The notes beneath the pieces are model-generated. The model worked only from the letters and a program-made list of their open reading frames with translations. It had not been told where the DNA came from and did no database searches. Positions 24,534 to 34,349 of a stretch of 64,000 nt of DNA are shown in pieces. Each line of letters starts with the position of its first letter. Position 1 is the stretch's first letter. The stretch is from positions 64,001 to 128,000 of the forward strand of contig JAJEKV010000267.1 in assembly GCA_021234155.1 (NCBI GenBank). Direction: 5' to 3'. The stretch is from Isoetes taiwanensis. Its lineage: Eukaryota > Streptophyta > Lycopodiopsida > Isoetales > Isoetaceae. A program made the translations under genes and the position numbers.

Positions 24534-24945
24534 TTTAAATTACCAATCCACTCCATTTGGAAAAGGGTCAATTGATTTGCCTACGAATTCCAAGTAGAAC
24601 GCATTGAATTGCCCCTATCTCGATGAAATGGGCGGGCTTTACCGAACGTGCTATGTCTAGCAAAAGGGCATGGCATGGGTTCGGGAGGCCACGCCGAATG
24701 CGCCATAGCCATCGACGCCGTGTATAGCCTGTCGCGATTGTAACTTATATCCTCTTGCGGTGTCGGGGCCCAAAGATATCGTCTTGGGGCATCTCTACGC
24801 TGCGCGCTATTTGGGGGCCTTGCAATGTGCTGGCAGGAGTCCTGGTCCCGCCGACGAGGGCAAGTCGCAGTAGGGGATGACCATACCCTATGTGAGACAT
24901 ACACATTGCCAAGATTGCTCTTTGGGTCCTACTTTCATTCATCTC
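24534..24945 (-). other. Unassigned sequence next to the pogo fragment
   Basis: Two overlapping minus-strand frames (24581-24942) read MCMSHIGYGHPLLRLALVGG and similar text, without a domain I can name. The region lies between the pogo fragment and the polypurine element, inside the broken LINE. It may be the upstream part of the pogo element. Confidence 0.25.
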
Positions 24946-25322
24946 ACGATCTTCTTATATTATAAAGTTTTACCATAAGTGTTGGACCATGCCCTAATTT
25001 AGATGGCTCAGATTATCAGATTGCATCCGAAGGCCAAGATTTATGGCATGACTTCCCGCCACTATGATTGGTTATCATTTTAATCTCTTAAGAGGAAAGG
25101 GAAAGGGAAAGGGAAAGGGAAAGGGAAAGGGAAAGGGAAAGGGAAAGGGAAAGGAAAAGGAAAAAGGGAGGACAAAGGAGGAAAATAAATGGTAAAAAGG
25201 CACGAGGAAAAGGGGAAGAGGGAAAGGAGAAAAAAGAAGGGACAAAAGGCATTGAAAAAAGGGGAAGAGGAAAAGGATGAGTAAAGGGAAAAATAGCATG
25301 GGAAAAAGGAAAAAATAACTCT
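24946..25322 (+). mobile_element. Polypurine element copy inside the LINE
   Basis: The conserved flank (24946-25088) aligns in order with 58925-59056: TTATATTATAAA, CCCTAATTT, TGATTG/CAGATTGCATCC, AGATTTAT, GACTTCCC(G/A)CCACTATGATT, ATCTCTTAA. The polypurine tract then begins with about nine GGGAAA units (25093-25160) and decays into AAAGGGGAAG-like sequence to 25320. The LINE resumes immediately after. Minus-strand frames of Phe/Pro/Ser are artefacts of the tract. Confidence 0.75.
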
Positions 25323-25968
25323 CCCCCCACCGAAGGTTAGGGTTCTCTTGTGGCAAGTGGTGCACCGCTGCATTAGGGTAAATGTTCTTGTGCATAGATT
25401 TAAGCCAGCTGTGAGTTTTCTTTGCCCCTGCTGTGGCTCTCATCGAGAGTCCATTGAACATTCTAGTCTTGTGCCCACATTTGCAAGTTGCATGGGATTG
25501 GGTCAGAGCATTGTTCCGCATCAGGATGTGTAGCCAAAAGATACTTCTTCATGTGTTTCCAGCTTCATGGTCCTCTCCTAAGAAGCAAGCTTTCCATCTG
25601 TGTAAGGCATGGTTCATTTGGTTGATTTGGAAACGGCGTCATTTATGGATTTTTCAGGGATTCAGCAACCTGCAGCCTCTCTAGTTCAACGACTCAGACA
25701 TAAGCTATTCCAGAGTTTTCTTGTGTTTACTAGCCTAGAGGAGATAAAGTTTTGCATCTGGCGAGATATTTTGCACATTGTAAATGCGAATGGGGAGTTT
25801 GTACAGTGATTATTAGAGGTGATTGGAAGTTTACGCCCTAGTTTTTTAGTAAAGAGTGCTGAGGTGTCTTTGTCCCTTCGGGGCATTCTTTTTCCTCATT
25901 ACTCGTCTTGTATCATTGCCATTCTTTTAATATAAGTGTCTCAGTTCTTCAAAAACAAAAAAGAATCT
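25323..25968 (+). pseudogene. LINE 3' end: zinc-binding region and A-rich tail
   Basis: VRVLLWQVVHRCIRVNVLVH, then CPCCGSHRESIEH, then the AWDWVRALF stretch match the zf-RVT region that ends many plant LINE ORF2 proteins. HLWIFQGF follows. The A-rich tail (CAAAAACAAAAAAG) at about 25950-25968 marks the 3' end. It abuts a gag fragment, which suggests the LINE integrated in or next to an older retrotransposon. Confidence 0.8.
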
Positions 25969-26740
25969 CTTCTCCCTATATTCTTGATCATTATGGCCTT
26001 TGATTTGACATCTTGAACAAAATTTCAGCAATCTACATGTGGTCTCAGAATGTCCAATACATCTACAATACTCACAAGTAATAAACTGAACCTCCCTTGA
26101 TTTCTCCCCCATTGTAAACTTAGAAACTTTCGCTGCAATCTGCTCTGTTGCTTTACACTCTGGAGCAACAACTTCATGAATGTATCCTAGCTTGTCTTCC
26201 ACCTTGAGAGCAAACTTTTGTGGTTCCAATAATGTTGTAGGTTGTTTAGCCTTTATCTTTTGAGCTATAGCTCGTTTCAACCCCTTTACATACCATTGAA
26301 TATTCATTTCATCACTCCTTGCAATCTTCCAGTGAACTATAGCTTTGAGAACCACAATATATCGCTGATTATACTCCCTTATTGATTCATCCTTCTTTTA
26401 TGTAAAATTGGTCCACCTTCCATAGTCTTATCCCTAACATCGACTTCTTAATAATGAATTCTTCCTTCAATTCTTGATATGTAATGGTATCTGGCTGAGT
26501 TTGTGTCTATTCCTTCACCAATCTTGCGAAGAACTTTGAAACCAAAGCAAATCATCAGCAACTGGTAACTTACATTACTGGCAATATCTCTCAAACTTCA
26601 CAATATGCTGTAAAGGATCTTGATGTACCAGATCATCAAACTTTGGAATCCCCATTGTTTAAAAATCCCACACCATCGGTGGTAATAGAGTCATCTCTGT
26701 CTCTTCTTGAGGTTCTTGAAATTGAAAAAACGAAATGGGA
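25969..26740 (-). pseudogene. LTR-retrotransposon gag fragment
   Basis: Minus-strand gag-like coding sequence. After frameshifts, IPKFDDLVHQDPLQHIVKFE lies near 26570-26660, REYNQRYIVVLKAIVHW near 26330-26385, and the open frame 26355-25990 contains WYVKGLKRAIAQKIKAKQP. It ends in two zinc-knuckle-like clusters, CEYCRCIGHSETTC and CSRCQIKGHNDQ. Gag proteins of this type bind the element's own RNA. The remainder of pol is absent because the LINE 3' end abuts it. Confidence 0.7.
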
Positions 26741-27065
26741 TCTTCGTTCAATTTGAAAAACAAAATTGATATCATCAGATCCAGTGCATTAAAAATAATT
26801 GACTTCTTTAATGAGTCATGGACTATAATTTTCAAGAAGGAAATTGATCATACTACTCATGGTTTTAATTCAATAATGATGCTGAAGCAAGTTTCTGAAT
26901 TCTCAGACATGTCTGATAATCAATGTTGGCTATTTTTTGCTATTGACAAGGTATTTGTTCACTTTATTTGTTGTTTTTTATATTAGTTCCTATTTAATAT
27001 CACTATGTTTGTTCTATGTGCAGGTGCCTCAATTGGATATTTGGGGATATGTTTTATCTGGGTAG
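26735..27065 (+). pseudogene. Possible two-exon gene fragment
   Basis: A plus-strand frame (SSALKIIDFFNESWTIIFKK and onward) runs from about 26735 to 26949, where GACAAG/GTATTTG could be a donor. TTATGTGCAG-type acceptor sequence at about 27022 leads into VPQLDIWGYVLSG. No domain was recognised. It could be a captured host exon pair within a Helitron, whose 3'-like end lies at 27343, but this is speculative. Confidence 0.25.
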
Positions 27066-27308
27066 AATCATTTTGTAATTGGCATCCAACCAACTTTTTC
27101 CCTTGGGCAGAAATAATTATGCATCCAAAATGGTAGGCTTGCATATAAGGATGGAGGATGGGCTTGCAAAATTGTGGGTCCTATTAAGAAACCAATATGA
27201 AACTTCTATCAAGCAAGTGCCATATTTTTTTTGCTTGCATATTCCCCCTGTGAGTCGCACATAGATTAGCACATGATGATTAGACAACTTTAATTCTACA
27301 CACTAGCG

Positions 27309-27342
27309 GGTGCGGCGTTGTCGGGCATAATTATAATTCTAA
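27309..27342 (+). mobile_element. Possible Helitron 3' end
   Basis: GGTGCGGCGTTGTCGGGCA is followed by an AT-rich spacer and CTAA, then T. It resembles the hairpin-plus-CTRR arrangement at 4341-4369, with a decayed stem. Confidence 0.3.
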
Positions 27343-27344
27343 TA

Positions 27345-27950
27345 TAGGCATCCATAGTCGCGGTATCCAATATGTACAGTACTTTAGTTTAAAAGAAATG
27401 GGAGAAATTAGATATTCAACGCATTACTTGATGCTTGGTAAGTTTCTTGTTGCAAGTATTTTTGCAAAGAGCTTGACTTCATGAACTTATTGATTGAAGT
27501 TGTGGAGCATAGCCTTTCCTCTTTGCTTTTCCCCTTGGGCTCTCTTTGGAATCCTATGTGTGTAAGTATACTTCCTCTTTCGTTTGAATTGAGCTGAATG
27601 TTGTCCTCAAATGATTCTAGCTCTATATCCTCATTTTCTTTAGCTTCTCGAGGCTTGCGAGATGTTGTGAGAGAGTCCTTCCATCCGTGACATCACATCG
27701 CTATTTTCCCAATAGAACAAGTGCATTCTCACTTGGCCTTTTCTGCACAAGCATGACATCTCGGATCCTCTTTCATTAGTTCAGGAAGCACCTTTCCGGC
27801 ACAAAGGCCAACCTTTGTGTCTCCTAAGAATTCATCATCAACAAGCATCATGTGGATCACGAATAGAATTAAAGCTTACGATATTTAGTTCTAGTACAAG
27901 AATGGAGAATGTGGTGGCCTTTGCATTTCCAAGAGTTACGTTCTTGAGTA
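27345..27950. other. No supported gene
   Basis: AT-rich spacer between the Helitron-like end and the DUF8039 gene. Nothing recognised. Confidence 0.4.
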
Positions 27951-27989
27951 ACTAGGGTGGTGGCTCATCATCATCGATGGTATTCTCAT

Positions 27990-28680
27990 GAGCAAACCGA
28001 AAGAAGCTAAATCGTGATGGATCGATCTCTTCATCTGATCGACATCGCCTCTGTGGTGTGAGGTAGGTATCCCCATGTCCGATCTTGGTGTCTCATCATA
28101 ATGATCAATGCCATGAAAATGTATATCGCCGAGGGCCATTCGATGAATGTGCCCACGCCCCTCTGCAATATTATCGCACCCGCACATGCAATCGGAAGCA
28201 CGTGAGTTGGCACCACATCCTCGGTAACTTGCACGCCTACGTTCGTGCATCCACATCCTTCCCATGGCTGCTACTTCTATTCAGCCAATGACCTCTGCCA
28301 ACAACAACATTGTCACTGCATAAGTTCACCAAGTTCTCTGTGTTGCTTATGGGCTGATATGAAGGAGAACTGGGTGATGACGATGTAGAGGAACTACTAG
28401 GCAGGTTGGGAGTTTTGGTATCAGATGATGATACAGGTGAAGCATCTGGACAGATTCTCACGTCACTTCTAGGCCATTCGATAAATGTGCCTACGGCCTC
28501 AGCAACATTATCTGCCCCTGCACATGGAACGGGAAGCACATGGGATGGAATTATGGCTTGGTGACCTCCGCGACGACATTCCTAAAGGGAATGCTCTTTC
28601 CATGTAGGTGCCCTCTATGCAGTTCATGCCCCCTGGCAACAACCATGTCACCACAGAGGAAGTTCTGCAAGGTCCTTTTC
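27990..28680 (-). pseudogene. CACTA-associated protein with two DUF8039-like domains
   Basis: An exon starts at 28680 after a GCTTGCAG acceptor. First domain: FLCGDMVVARGHELHRGHLH, GKSIP, NVVAEVTK, then after a frameshift CAGADNVAEAVGTFIEWPRS. Second domain: NVVVGRGHWLNRSSSHGK, VLPIACAGA, GVGTFIEWPS. A Ser/Pro-rich linker (SSSSTSSSPSSPSYQP) separates them. The order VA.G, HG..(I/L)P, LP(V/I)P, (A/G)(V/I)GT(F/Y).(A/E)WP is what I know from the DUF8039 domain of plant CACTA (En/Spm) elements. The domain's function is unknown. Frameshifts mark it as decayed. Doubling of the domain is unusual or reflects an internal duplication of about 350 bp. Confidence 0.6.
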
Positions 28681-28754
28681 CTGCAAGCATACAATGACAC
28701 ACACATTGTTAGAAAACCCGCGGAAATGACGAGAAAATATTGACAAAACAGGCA

Positions 28755-28920
28755 AATGGCGCGAGTGCGCCATTTGTTCAAATAGCGCAGCCGCGCCATT
28801 TGCCTCGAAATAGCGCAGCCGCGCCATTTGCCTTAATGGCGCGGTTGCGCTATTTGGAGGCAAATGGCGCGGCTGCGCTATTTTGAGGCGAATGGCGCAC
28901 CAGCGCCATTTGGCTTCCTT
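28755..28920. repeat. Array of AAATGGCGC hairpins in an intron
   Basis: About 165 bp contains roughly ten copies of (A)AATGGCGC or AAATAGCGC in both orientations, arranged as back-to-back palindromes such as AAATAGCGCAGCCGCGCCAT followed by TTG. It lies just upstream of the acceptor of the DUF8039 exon. Subterminal arrays of short direct and inverted repeats are typical transposase binding sites in CACTA elements, but an intronic position would be unusual. Confidence 0.75.
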
Positions 28921-28959
28921 AGGAAACAAAACAGGAAAACTTATGAAAGCGGTTACACA

Positions 28960-29145
28960 TTCAGATTTTCAGATTACTACATATAACTCAAAGGGCTACA
29001 CACATTACTAAAGAATACAGATTACACATTAGTAGAGATTACTGCAGAGCACAAGATTATTACAGATCATTACAGATTACTACAGATTACTACAGACTAC
29101 AGATTATTTCCTGGATTGTTACAGGTTACTACAGATTACTACAGA
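28960..29145. repeat. ACAGATTACTAC repeats
   Basis: ACAGATTACT(AC) or a close variant occurs about ten times in 185 bp, without strict period. Confidence 0.7.
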
Positions 29146-29269
29146 GTAGAAACATTATTCTGCACTTATAGGAGAAATTGGCGGCGGTTAAACTAAAAGG
29201 TAAGTCCACTAACCTTGGGGTCATTGTAGATCGAGAATCGCCATTGAAAGAAGGGAAGAGCCTTGAATC

Positions 29270-29425
29270 AAGTAAGCGCCTGCTATGAAATGAAGAAGCG
29301 CCTGCTATGAAATGAAGAAAGCCGCTATGAAATGAAGAAGCCGCTATCAAATGAAGAAGCTACTGCTATGAAATGAAGAAAGCGCTAACAAATGAAGAAG
29401 CTCGCTAACCAAGTGAAGCGCGCAA
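29270..29425 (+). repeat. Minisatellite, about 22-27 bp unit
   Basis: GCTATGAAATGAAGAAGC(G/C) is repeated about six times and then decays (GCTAACAAATGAAGAAGC, GCTAACCAAGTGAAGC). Confidence 0.8.
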
Positions 29426-29644
29426 CCAACTAAAGTGCTCGCGAAAGGTAGCACCCAAAGAAGTGCCTCGTTGAACCAATGACGCCGTCGATTTTGACCA
29501 AGTCCTCGGTAAGCAAGTACCGCGAATGTTGAAGCGAGGGGGGATCGTAAAATCGCAACCCGCGAATAATGAGGGACTAAAGCCTTTTTCGCTCACCATA
29601 TCCGTATCTCCAGGATTTTATAAACGGCTTTGAGACGGGGTGGC

Positions 29645-29775
29645 ACAATATAGCGAAAAGTGGCGGGGAATTCAAATTTTAAAATTCAAATTGGCGTGAC
29701 GGGCGGGAATTCAATTTTAGAATTCAATTTGGACGGTAGGGAAATTCAAATTCAAATTTTAAAATTCAAGTGTGG
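29645..29775. repeat. AATTCAAATTTTAAAATTCA palindromic repeats
   Basis: Three successive copies of a palindrome-rich unit (GGGAATTCAA, TTTTA(A)AATTCAA) are separated by GC-rich spacers such as GGCGTGACGGGC and GGACGGTAG. They lie in the spacer between the two divergent genes. Confidence 0.65.
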
Positions 29776-29869
29776 ACCGGACCCGGGCGACGGTGGCGGA
29801 CTACGGATCTAAAAGAAATTCAAGTCGCGGCGGACAAATCCTTGCTTGGCGCCATTAATTTCGGCCGGG

Positions 29870-30195
29870 TTCATTTTCTCTCTTCATTTCATTTCTCTCA
29901 TTTCATTTTATCGCGCTTGGCGCCTTTCTCCTCGCCGGCGCCCGATTGCCTTCCGCCTTCTCTCTCTAGCGCCTTAGCTTTCTCTCTCTAAGCGCCTTTG
30001 TGTTTCTCTCTCTAGCCAGTGGCGCTTTGTTGATCCGGGAGCTCCGGAAAAAAAAGTTGGAGTAAATTTCTACGGTCCGTGTATGCGATCCACAATGCGG
30101 TCGCATATCACGATGGCCTCGGGTTCCGGAGTTTAGTTAAATGCTTGTTTTTTAATTTGTTTTACGGGTCATGGGTATATAAATAAGACTTGCGT
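29870..30195 (+). promoter_or_regulatory. Probable promoter region of the plus-strand gene
   Basis: CT-rich sequence with repeated TTTCTCTCTCTA and GCGCCTT(T/A)G at 29876-30020 is followed by GGTATATAAATA at 30173-30184, a good TATA element. A start site would fall near 30210. The first codons of the downstream gene are not certain. Confidence 0.4.
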
Positions 30196-30299
30196 TGCTG
30201 ATTTCATGTCAGTGTCTAGGATAGTGAGTTTTACGTGGTCCGTCTGCAAGAAATGTCCGTGGCGCATTTTCTTTGGGATGTGTTAGTTTTGTAGTTTGT

Positions 30300-30600
30300 T
30301 TAGAGCGGATGTAGTATAATGCAAATGGCGGTGGTGAAGCCATTTTACATTTGTTAGTATAATGCAAATGGTCAAGCTTGCGCCATTTCTCGACCAACAA
30401 GTCGCCTCTCCCTCAACTTGCCAACAATCTAGAAAGTACAGGGCCTTATTATCGACTCGCGTGTCGAATGTCTCGACTTCGCAGCGAAGAATAGGGAGTG
30501 TACACTCTGGATTGTTGGCTGGTTGAGGGATTCCCGATTCGCCAGTCGAGAAATGGCGCAGTGGCGCCATTTGCATGTAAATGGCGCAGTGGGTTGGGTT
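30300..30600. repeat. AAATGG(CGC) motif cluster at the gene start
   Basis: GCAAATGG occurs at 30320 and 30366, GCGCCATTTC at 30390 and AAATGGCGCAGTGGCGCCAT at 30551 followed by a second AAATGGCGCAG. The same motif is seen in the introns and right flank of this element. Confidence 0.6.
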
Positions 30601-30639
30601 GGGGTTTCATGATTTGAATGTTGATTAGTTGTTTTCTTG

Positions 30640-33600
30640 TGAAGCCGTTGTCCAAGGCCCAAAAGCGTTGTAGCCAGAGAAGACCGTGGTCATGGCTGGA
30701 AGGCCATGGTGCATGGAAATTGTCAGGGCAATTCCCTTGGAGGAAGGGGTCGACCCCACAAAGGGGGACAAGAGGAGAGAACTTTGCCTCCTCACAAAGT
30801 CGAGAAGTGGTGAACAGGACGTTGTGATGCAGCTTGGCATCATTGTCAACATGCGGGGTGAAAAGCGGGGAAGATTAGACTTCCTTGGTTGCGATGGAGG
30901 ATCCCGTGAATTGCACCATTGATCATCTTGCATGGACTGCGTTTTACGATCCAGGATGATGGAATCCGGCATCAAGGACCGAACGATCTCGCCAAAGAAA
31001 AGGCTGGCCTTGCCTTCATCTGGCGAGCTGCTATTAATGGCGCGGTCGAGCTACTTAGAGGATTTGGCATTCTCCGTTCAGCCATGGGACGCATCAAAGG
31101 ACTTCGGTGTCACATATTGTCGAGCCAAGACCTCCGTAATATGCCGCTCTAATGGACAACACACGGCTTCTCGGGGAGATTACAAAGAAGGATGGGAAGA
31201 GAAAGCCAAACCTTAGGCAAGCCAAAACAAAGAAAGGAACAGGTCCAAATAGAAGGGGGGAGCATGAGGAAGAGAATCAAAAGAAAGGCGAGGGAAATCC
31301 CAAGTCTCCTCCCAAGTCACTCCCAAGTCTCCTCCTATCAGGACACCTATCGGTTCTCCTATCAAGTCCCGGGATAAAGCGGGATTGAGAGAGAACCATT
31401 AGTGATACTAAATCCTCCCCACCGGGGAGAGGTAAAAGCGCTACATCGGACGGTGATAGCATTCCGCATAAAAGGAGGAGGGAAACAAAGAAGGAGATGA
31501 GGGTCGAAAAGCAGAGGAAAATGGAAAGTCTAGAGGTGCCCGGAGTTGAAGATGGACCGTGATGCAGAAGTAGGAGTTGGCAGAAGAAACTCTAAAAAAT
31601 ACGACAACACGGTCACATGTTTCCTCTAGGTGTGACATATATCGAAAAATATCCATCTCGGGATATGGAAGAGGCACCTCCTAACATGGCAAAGACGAGT
31701 TGTAAATCCCGAACATGTTAGGAAGCCGTGCAAGTCATTTCTTTGAAGATCCCCATCCGGTCTTCAGCCCGGCCAGATGTGGTGCCCTTTGATCGTAGAT
31801 ACAAAGCGGCTAGTACCATGGTCACAAGAATATGACCAGGCTGGTATGAGGTTCTACATCATCAATGGCAACCATTCGTCACCGCGCCGCGGCTTCGTGT
31901 GAGGGGTTGGGGGCGAAGATGCGAGAATAGAACTTCCCGAAAAGATTTACACTTATAGATTCTGCAGAGTTCTTTTTCGGAGCACCGCGAGTGACTTGGA
32001 CCTTCTTCATTTCGGTGTGGATGTTAATGACATCATAACCCGGGGCGGTGTTTAAGGAACCCTACGCGGTCGGATACACCACTGCGTAGGCAATACCGAG
32101 GAGCGGTAAACCAGCACCGGCGAGGGAAAAGGCCAATCAAGAAGCGGCGAATACAAGGTATGTACCATCATTATGAAGCAAATGGCCATTTGCCCCATTT
32201 GGCATCAAATGGGCCGGCGCCATTTGATTGCGCGCTGGGGCCATTTGATGCCAAATGGCAAAAGCTCTAACATATTTGGTTTGCCTTTCAAATTACCTTG
32301 AAATGGTTGACAAGATTCTCGGGGAAAGCATACCAAGGATGTCAGCAGGTTCGTTTTTATGCCGGGCGACATTTTACGCTCTCTTTAAGCCAAATGTGGA
32401 ATAAATGGAAAAAAGGGGGGAGCTGAAAGATAAGAGGGGCCAACAAATAGCGATCAATTGGGCAAAGGATAAGGACTATTTTAGCAAGAACTACCTCGGA
32501 TGCATGAGAGGCCCGGATTATGAAGATTGCGTTAACCGTCCTCCGGGAAGCCATCGGAGGGACATTTATGTTAAGGTCACATCGGATTATAAGGGTGATA
32601 ATTTTTTCAAGGCGAGAGCCGAGAACTTGAGGATTCTTGCCTACATGAAGAAGGAGATTCTCAACTACATCCATGATGAACTTGGAATCAAGTCTGAAAG
32701 TTCGAGGACTTGAGAAAGGTGTCCAACAGATTCCCGGACTCAACCCTCCTATCGTGGGGTGTGGTACATAATAAGTGGGTCTCGGGCGAATCTTGAAAGA
32801 GGCGTCCATGGTAATGTGCCCTTCTCATTAAAGCAGATCCATCCGGTAAGATTCTAAAGCCCGGCGAGGGACGAGTTCAAAAGATTTCATGTGGAGTGCA
32901 TTTCTAGTGGTGGGATTGTCAGGGATCCGATCGTGTTGCCTGCCAGCATGATCTATTTGGATCTTGAGGCAAATTACTCCGATTTGGGATCCGCCACTCT
33001 GGCCAAATTCTTTGATCTTTGCTTCTAAGATGACGGATGTTGAGACATTTGGATAATATGTTTTGCTAGGCGGAACATCTGAGTCTCTTGACACCTTGCC
33101 CTTGAGAGACTAGAATCCGGATCTAGAGTTTACTTAGGCATGTATGAAGAGGAAAGTGGGTGGGCACCTGGTGGTGGCATAAAGAGCCAACGGTACGTGG
33201 TTCTAGCCACCAAGATCTCAGCTAGAAAACGCCGATGAACACATGGATCTCAGGTTTTATGGTGAACATCCCCGGAAAGCACCTGAAGTTCCTAAGACCC
33301 ATAAAGATGCAGTTGGTGCCGAGCCAGAGAATCTGGCTAACAAGCTCCTGAGGGACAGGTTCAAATACGGTTGGCAAGGTATGGAAGGGGAATACTTGGT
33401 TCACAAGCAGGTTGGTCTGCTACAGCAAGATACCTTGTCGATAAGCTCGCCCTCCGAGGTAACTTTGTTACGGACTTTTTTTACGGTGGGGCTTTTACTA
33501 GGGCATCATTGCAGTTAAAAAGGAGTAGTGTGGCCTATGAGCATGATGGAAAAAAGATCCAATGTATGCTAGGGATTCTTGGAAGAATTGACAACGTCAT

Positions 33601-33790
33601 TAATCCCTTGCTTGATCCAGCAGCCATGGACTCTCGTCGAGTTTTGACACTGACTGGGCCTACTCCAGGAGAGACATCACATGGTGGTGGAGGAGAGACA
33701 TCACATGGTGGTGGAGGAGAGGGGTCACAGGCTGGTGCAGGAGAGCCCGGGATCCAGGGGAAAAAGTGGTGCAAGACACAAAACGCAGAT
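30640..33790 (+). pseudogene. Decayed ParB-like plus DNA methyltransferase-like protein
   Basis: Protein-like sequence on the plus strand, broken by frameshifts. Near 31800-31880, LVPWSQEYDQAGMRFYIING and NHSS resemble the DGxHR core of ParB/sulfiredoxin-like domains. FKEPYAVGYTTA follows, then an intron from about 32159 that contains AAATGGCGC hairpins. From about 32300: KILGESIPRMSAGSF and an open frame (32405-32713) with NWAKDKDYFSKNYLGCM. IYLDLEANY (about 32950) may be a decayed DPPY-type motif IV. RYLVDKLALRGNFVTDFFYG, then GAFTRASLQLKRSSVAYEHD (about 33425-33545) fits the FxGxG region that follows motif IV in N4C/N6A methylases. A Gly-rich GETSHGGGGE repeat ends it. Bacterial and phage ParB-methylase fusions have this order. 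The assignment is mine from motifs and needs a profile search. Confidence 0.4.
32175..32275. repeat. AAATGG hairpins in an intron
   Basis: GCAAATGGCCATTTGC, TTTGGCATCAAATGG, GGCGCCATTTG and ATGCCAAATGGCA form nested inverted repeats directly after a likely GTATGT donor at about 32160. Confidence 0.6.
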
Positions 33791-33989
33791 TGACCGAAGT
33801 AAGATTAACCCGGATGATATTGATAAAGCAGATGATAATGTTTTTGGTGAGCAATATTGAAAAACTGATTTGCATATCATACTTGTATATAAGATTTACC
33901 TCTGTGGTATTAATGATTACCGTACTGATGAATCTTTTGAATACCGATGACACATAGATCCTAATGTATTTGCCCCTTTTGTATATCTT

Positions 33990-34070
33990 ACTTGTAAAGC
34001 AAATAGCGACGGCGCCATTTGCAATATGAATATATTAACAGCGCTTGGGCCGCAGCGCTATTTGTTTGCT
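33990..34070. repeat. AAATAGCG/GCGCCATTT motifs at the right side of the element
   Basis: GCAAATAGCGACGGCGCCAT followed by TTGC, and CAGCGCTATTTG, lie just after the plus-strand gene. The matching part of the second copy (63610-63680) has GCAAATGGCGCCAAGGCGCC instead, so the hairpin bases vary while the palindrome is kept. Confidence 0.6.
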
Positions 34071-34349
34071 TTTTTCCATGTATTGTCCTTATGATTCACT
34101 TCAAATGCAAAATGACTTTTTATTGCTTTTTTCCACAATTTTTATTCAAATGGCTTAAACTTGGGTTGTTTCCCATCGATTTTTCGCCCCATTTAAATTG
34201 TCAAATAGAAGCGGTTTCAGGCTAATCCTTGTGCATTTTAAGTAAATAGCCTTGATTTGATTCTTTGAATGTGTGAAAAAAACGAACAATTTCATTTCGG
34301 CGAAAATGGAATCACGAAATTTCAACTTTAATGAAACTCTGCTTTTACC

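Noticed and set aside
25093-25160. GGGAAA tandem units as possible telomere repeat
   Set aside because: The plant telomere unit is TTTAGGG. This is part of the polypurine element and grades into irregular purine sequence.
25075-25521. Hydrophobic Phe/Pro-rich minus-strand frame resembling a membrane protein
   Set aside because: Translation of the GGGAAA repeat in the antisense direction, not a protein.
28755-28920. CRISPR-like array of short palindromic repeats
   Set aside because: The repeats lack regular unique spacers of constant length, the genome is a plant's, and no cas genes are present. They are back-to-back hairpins.
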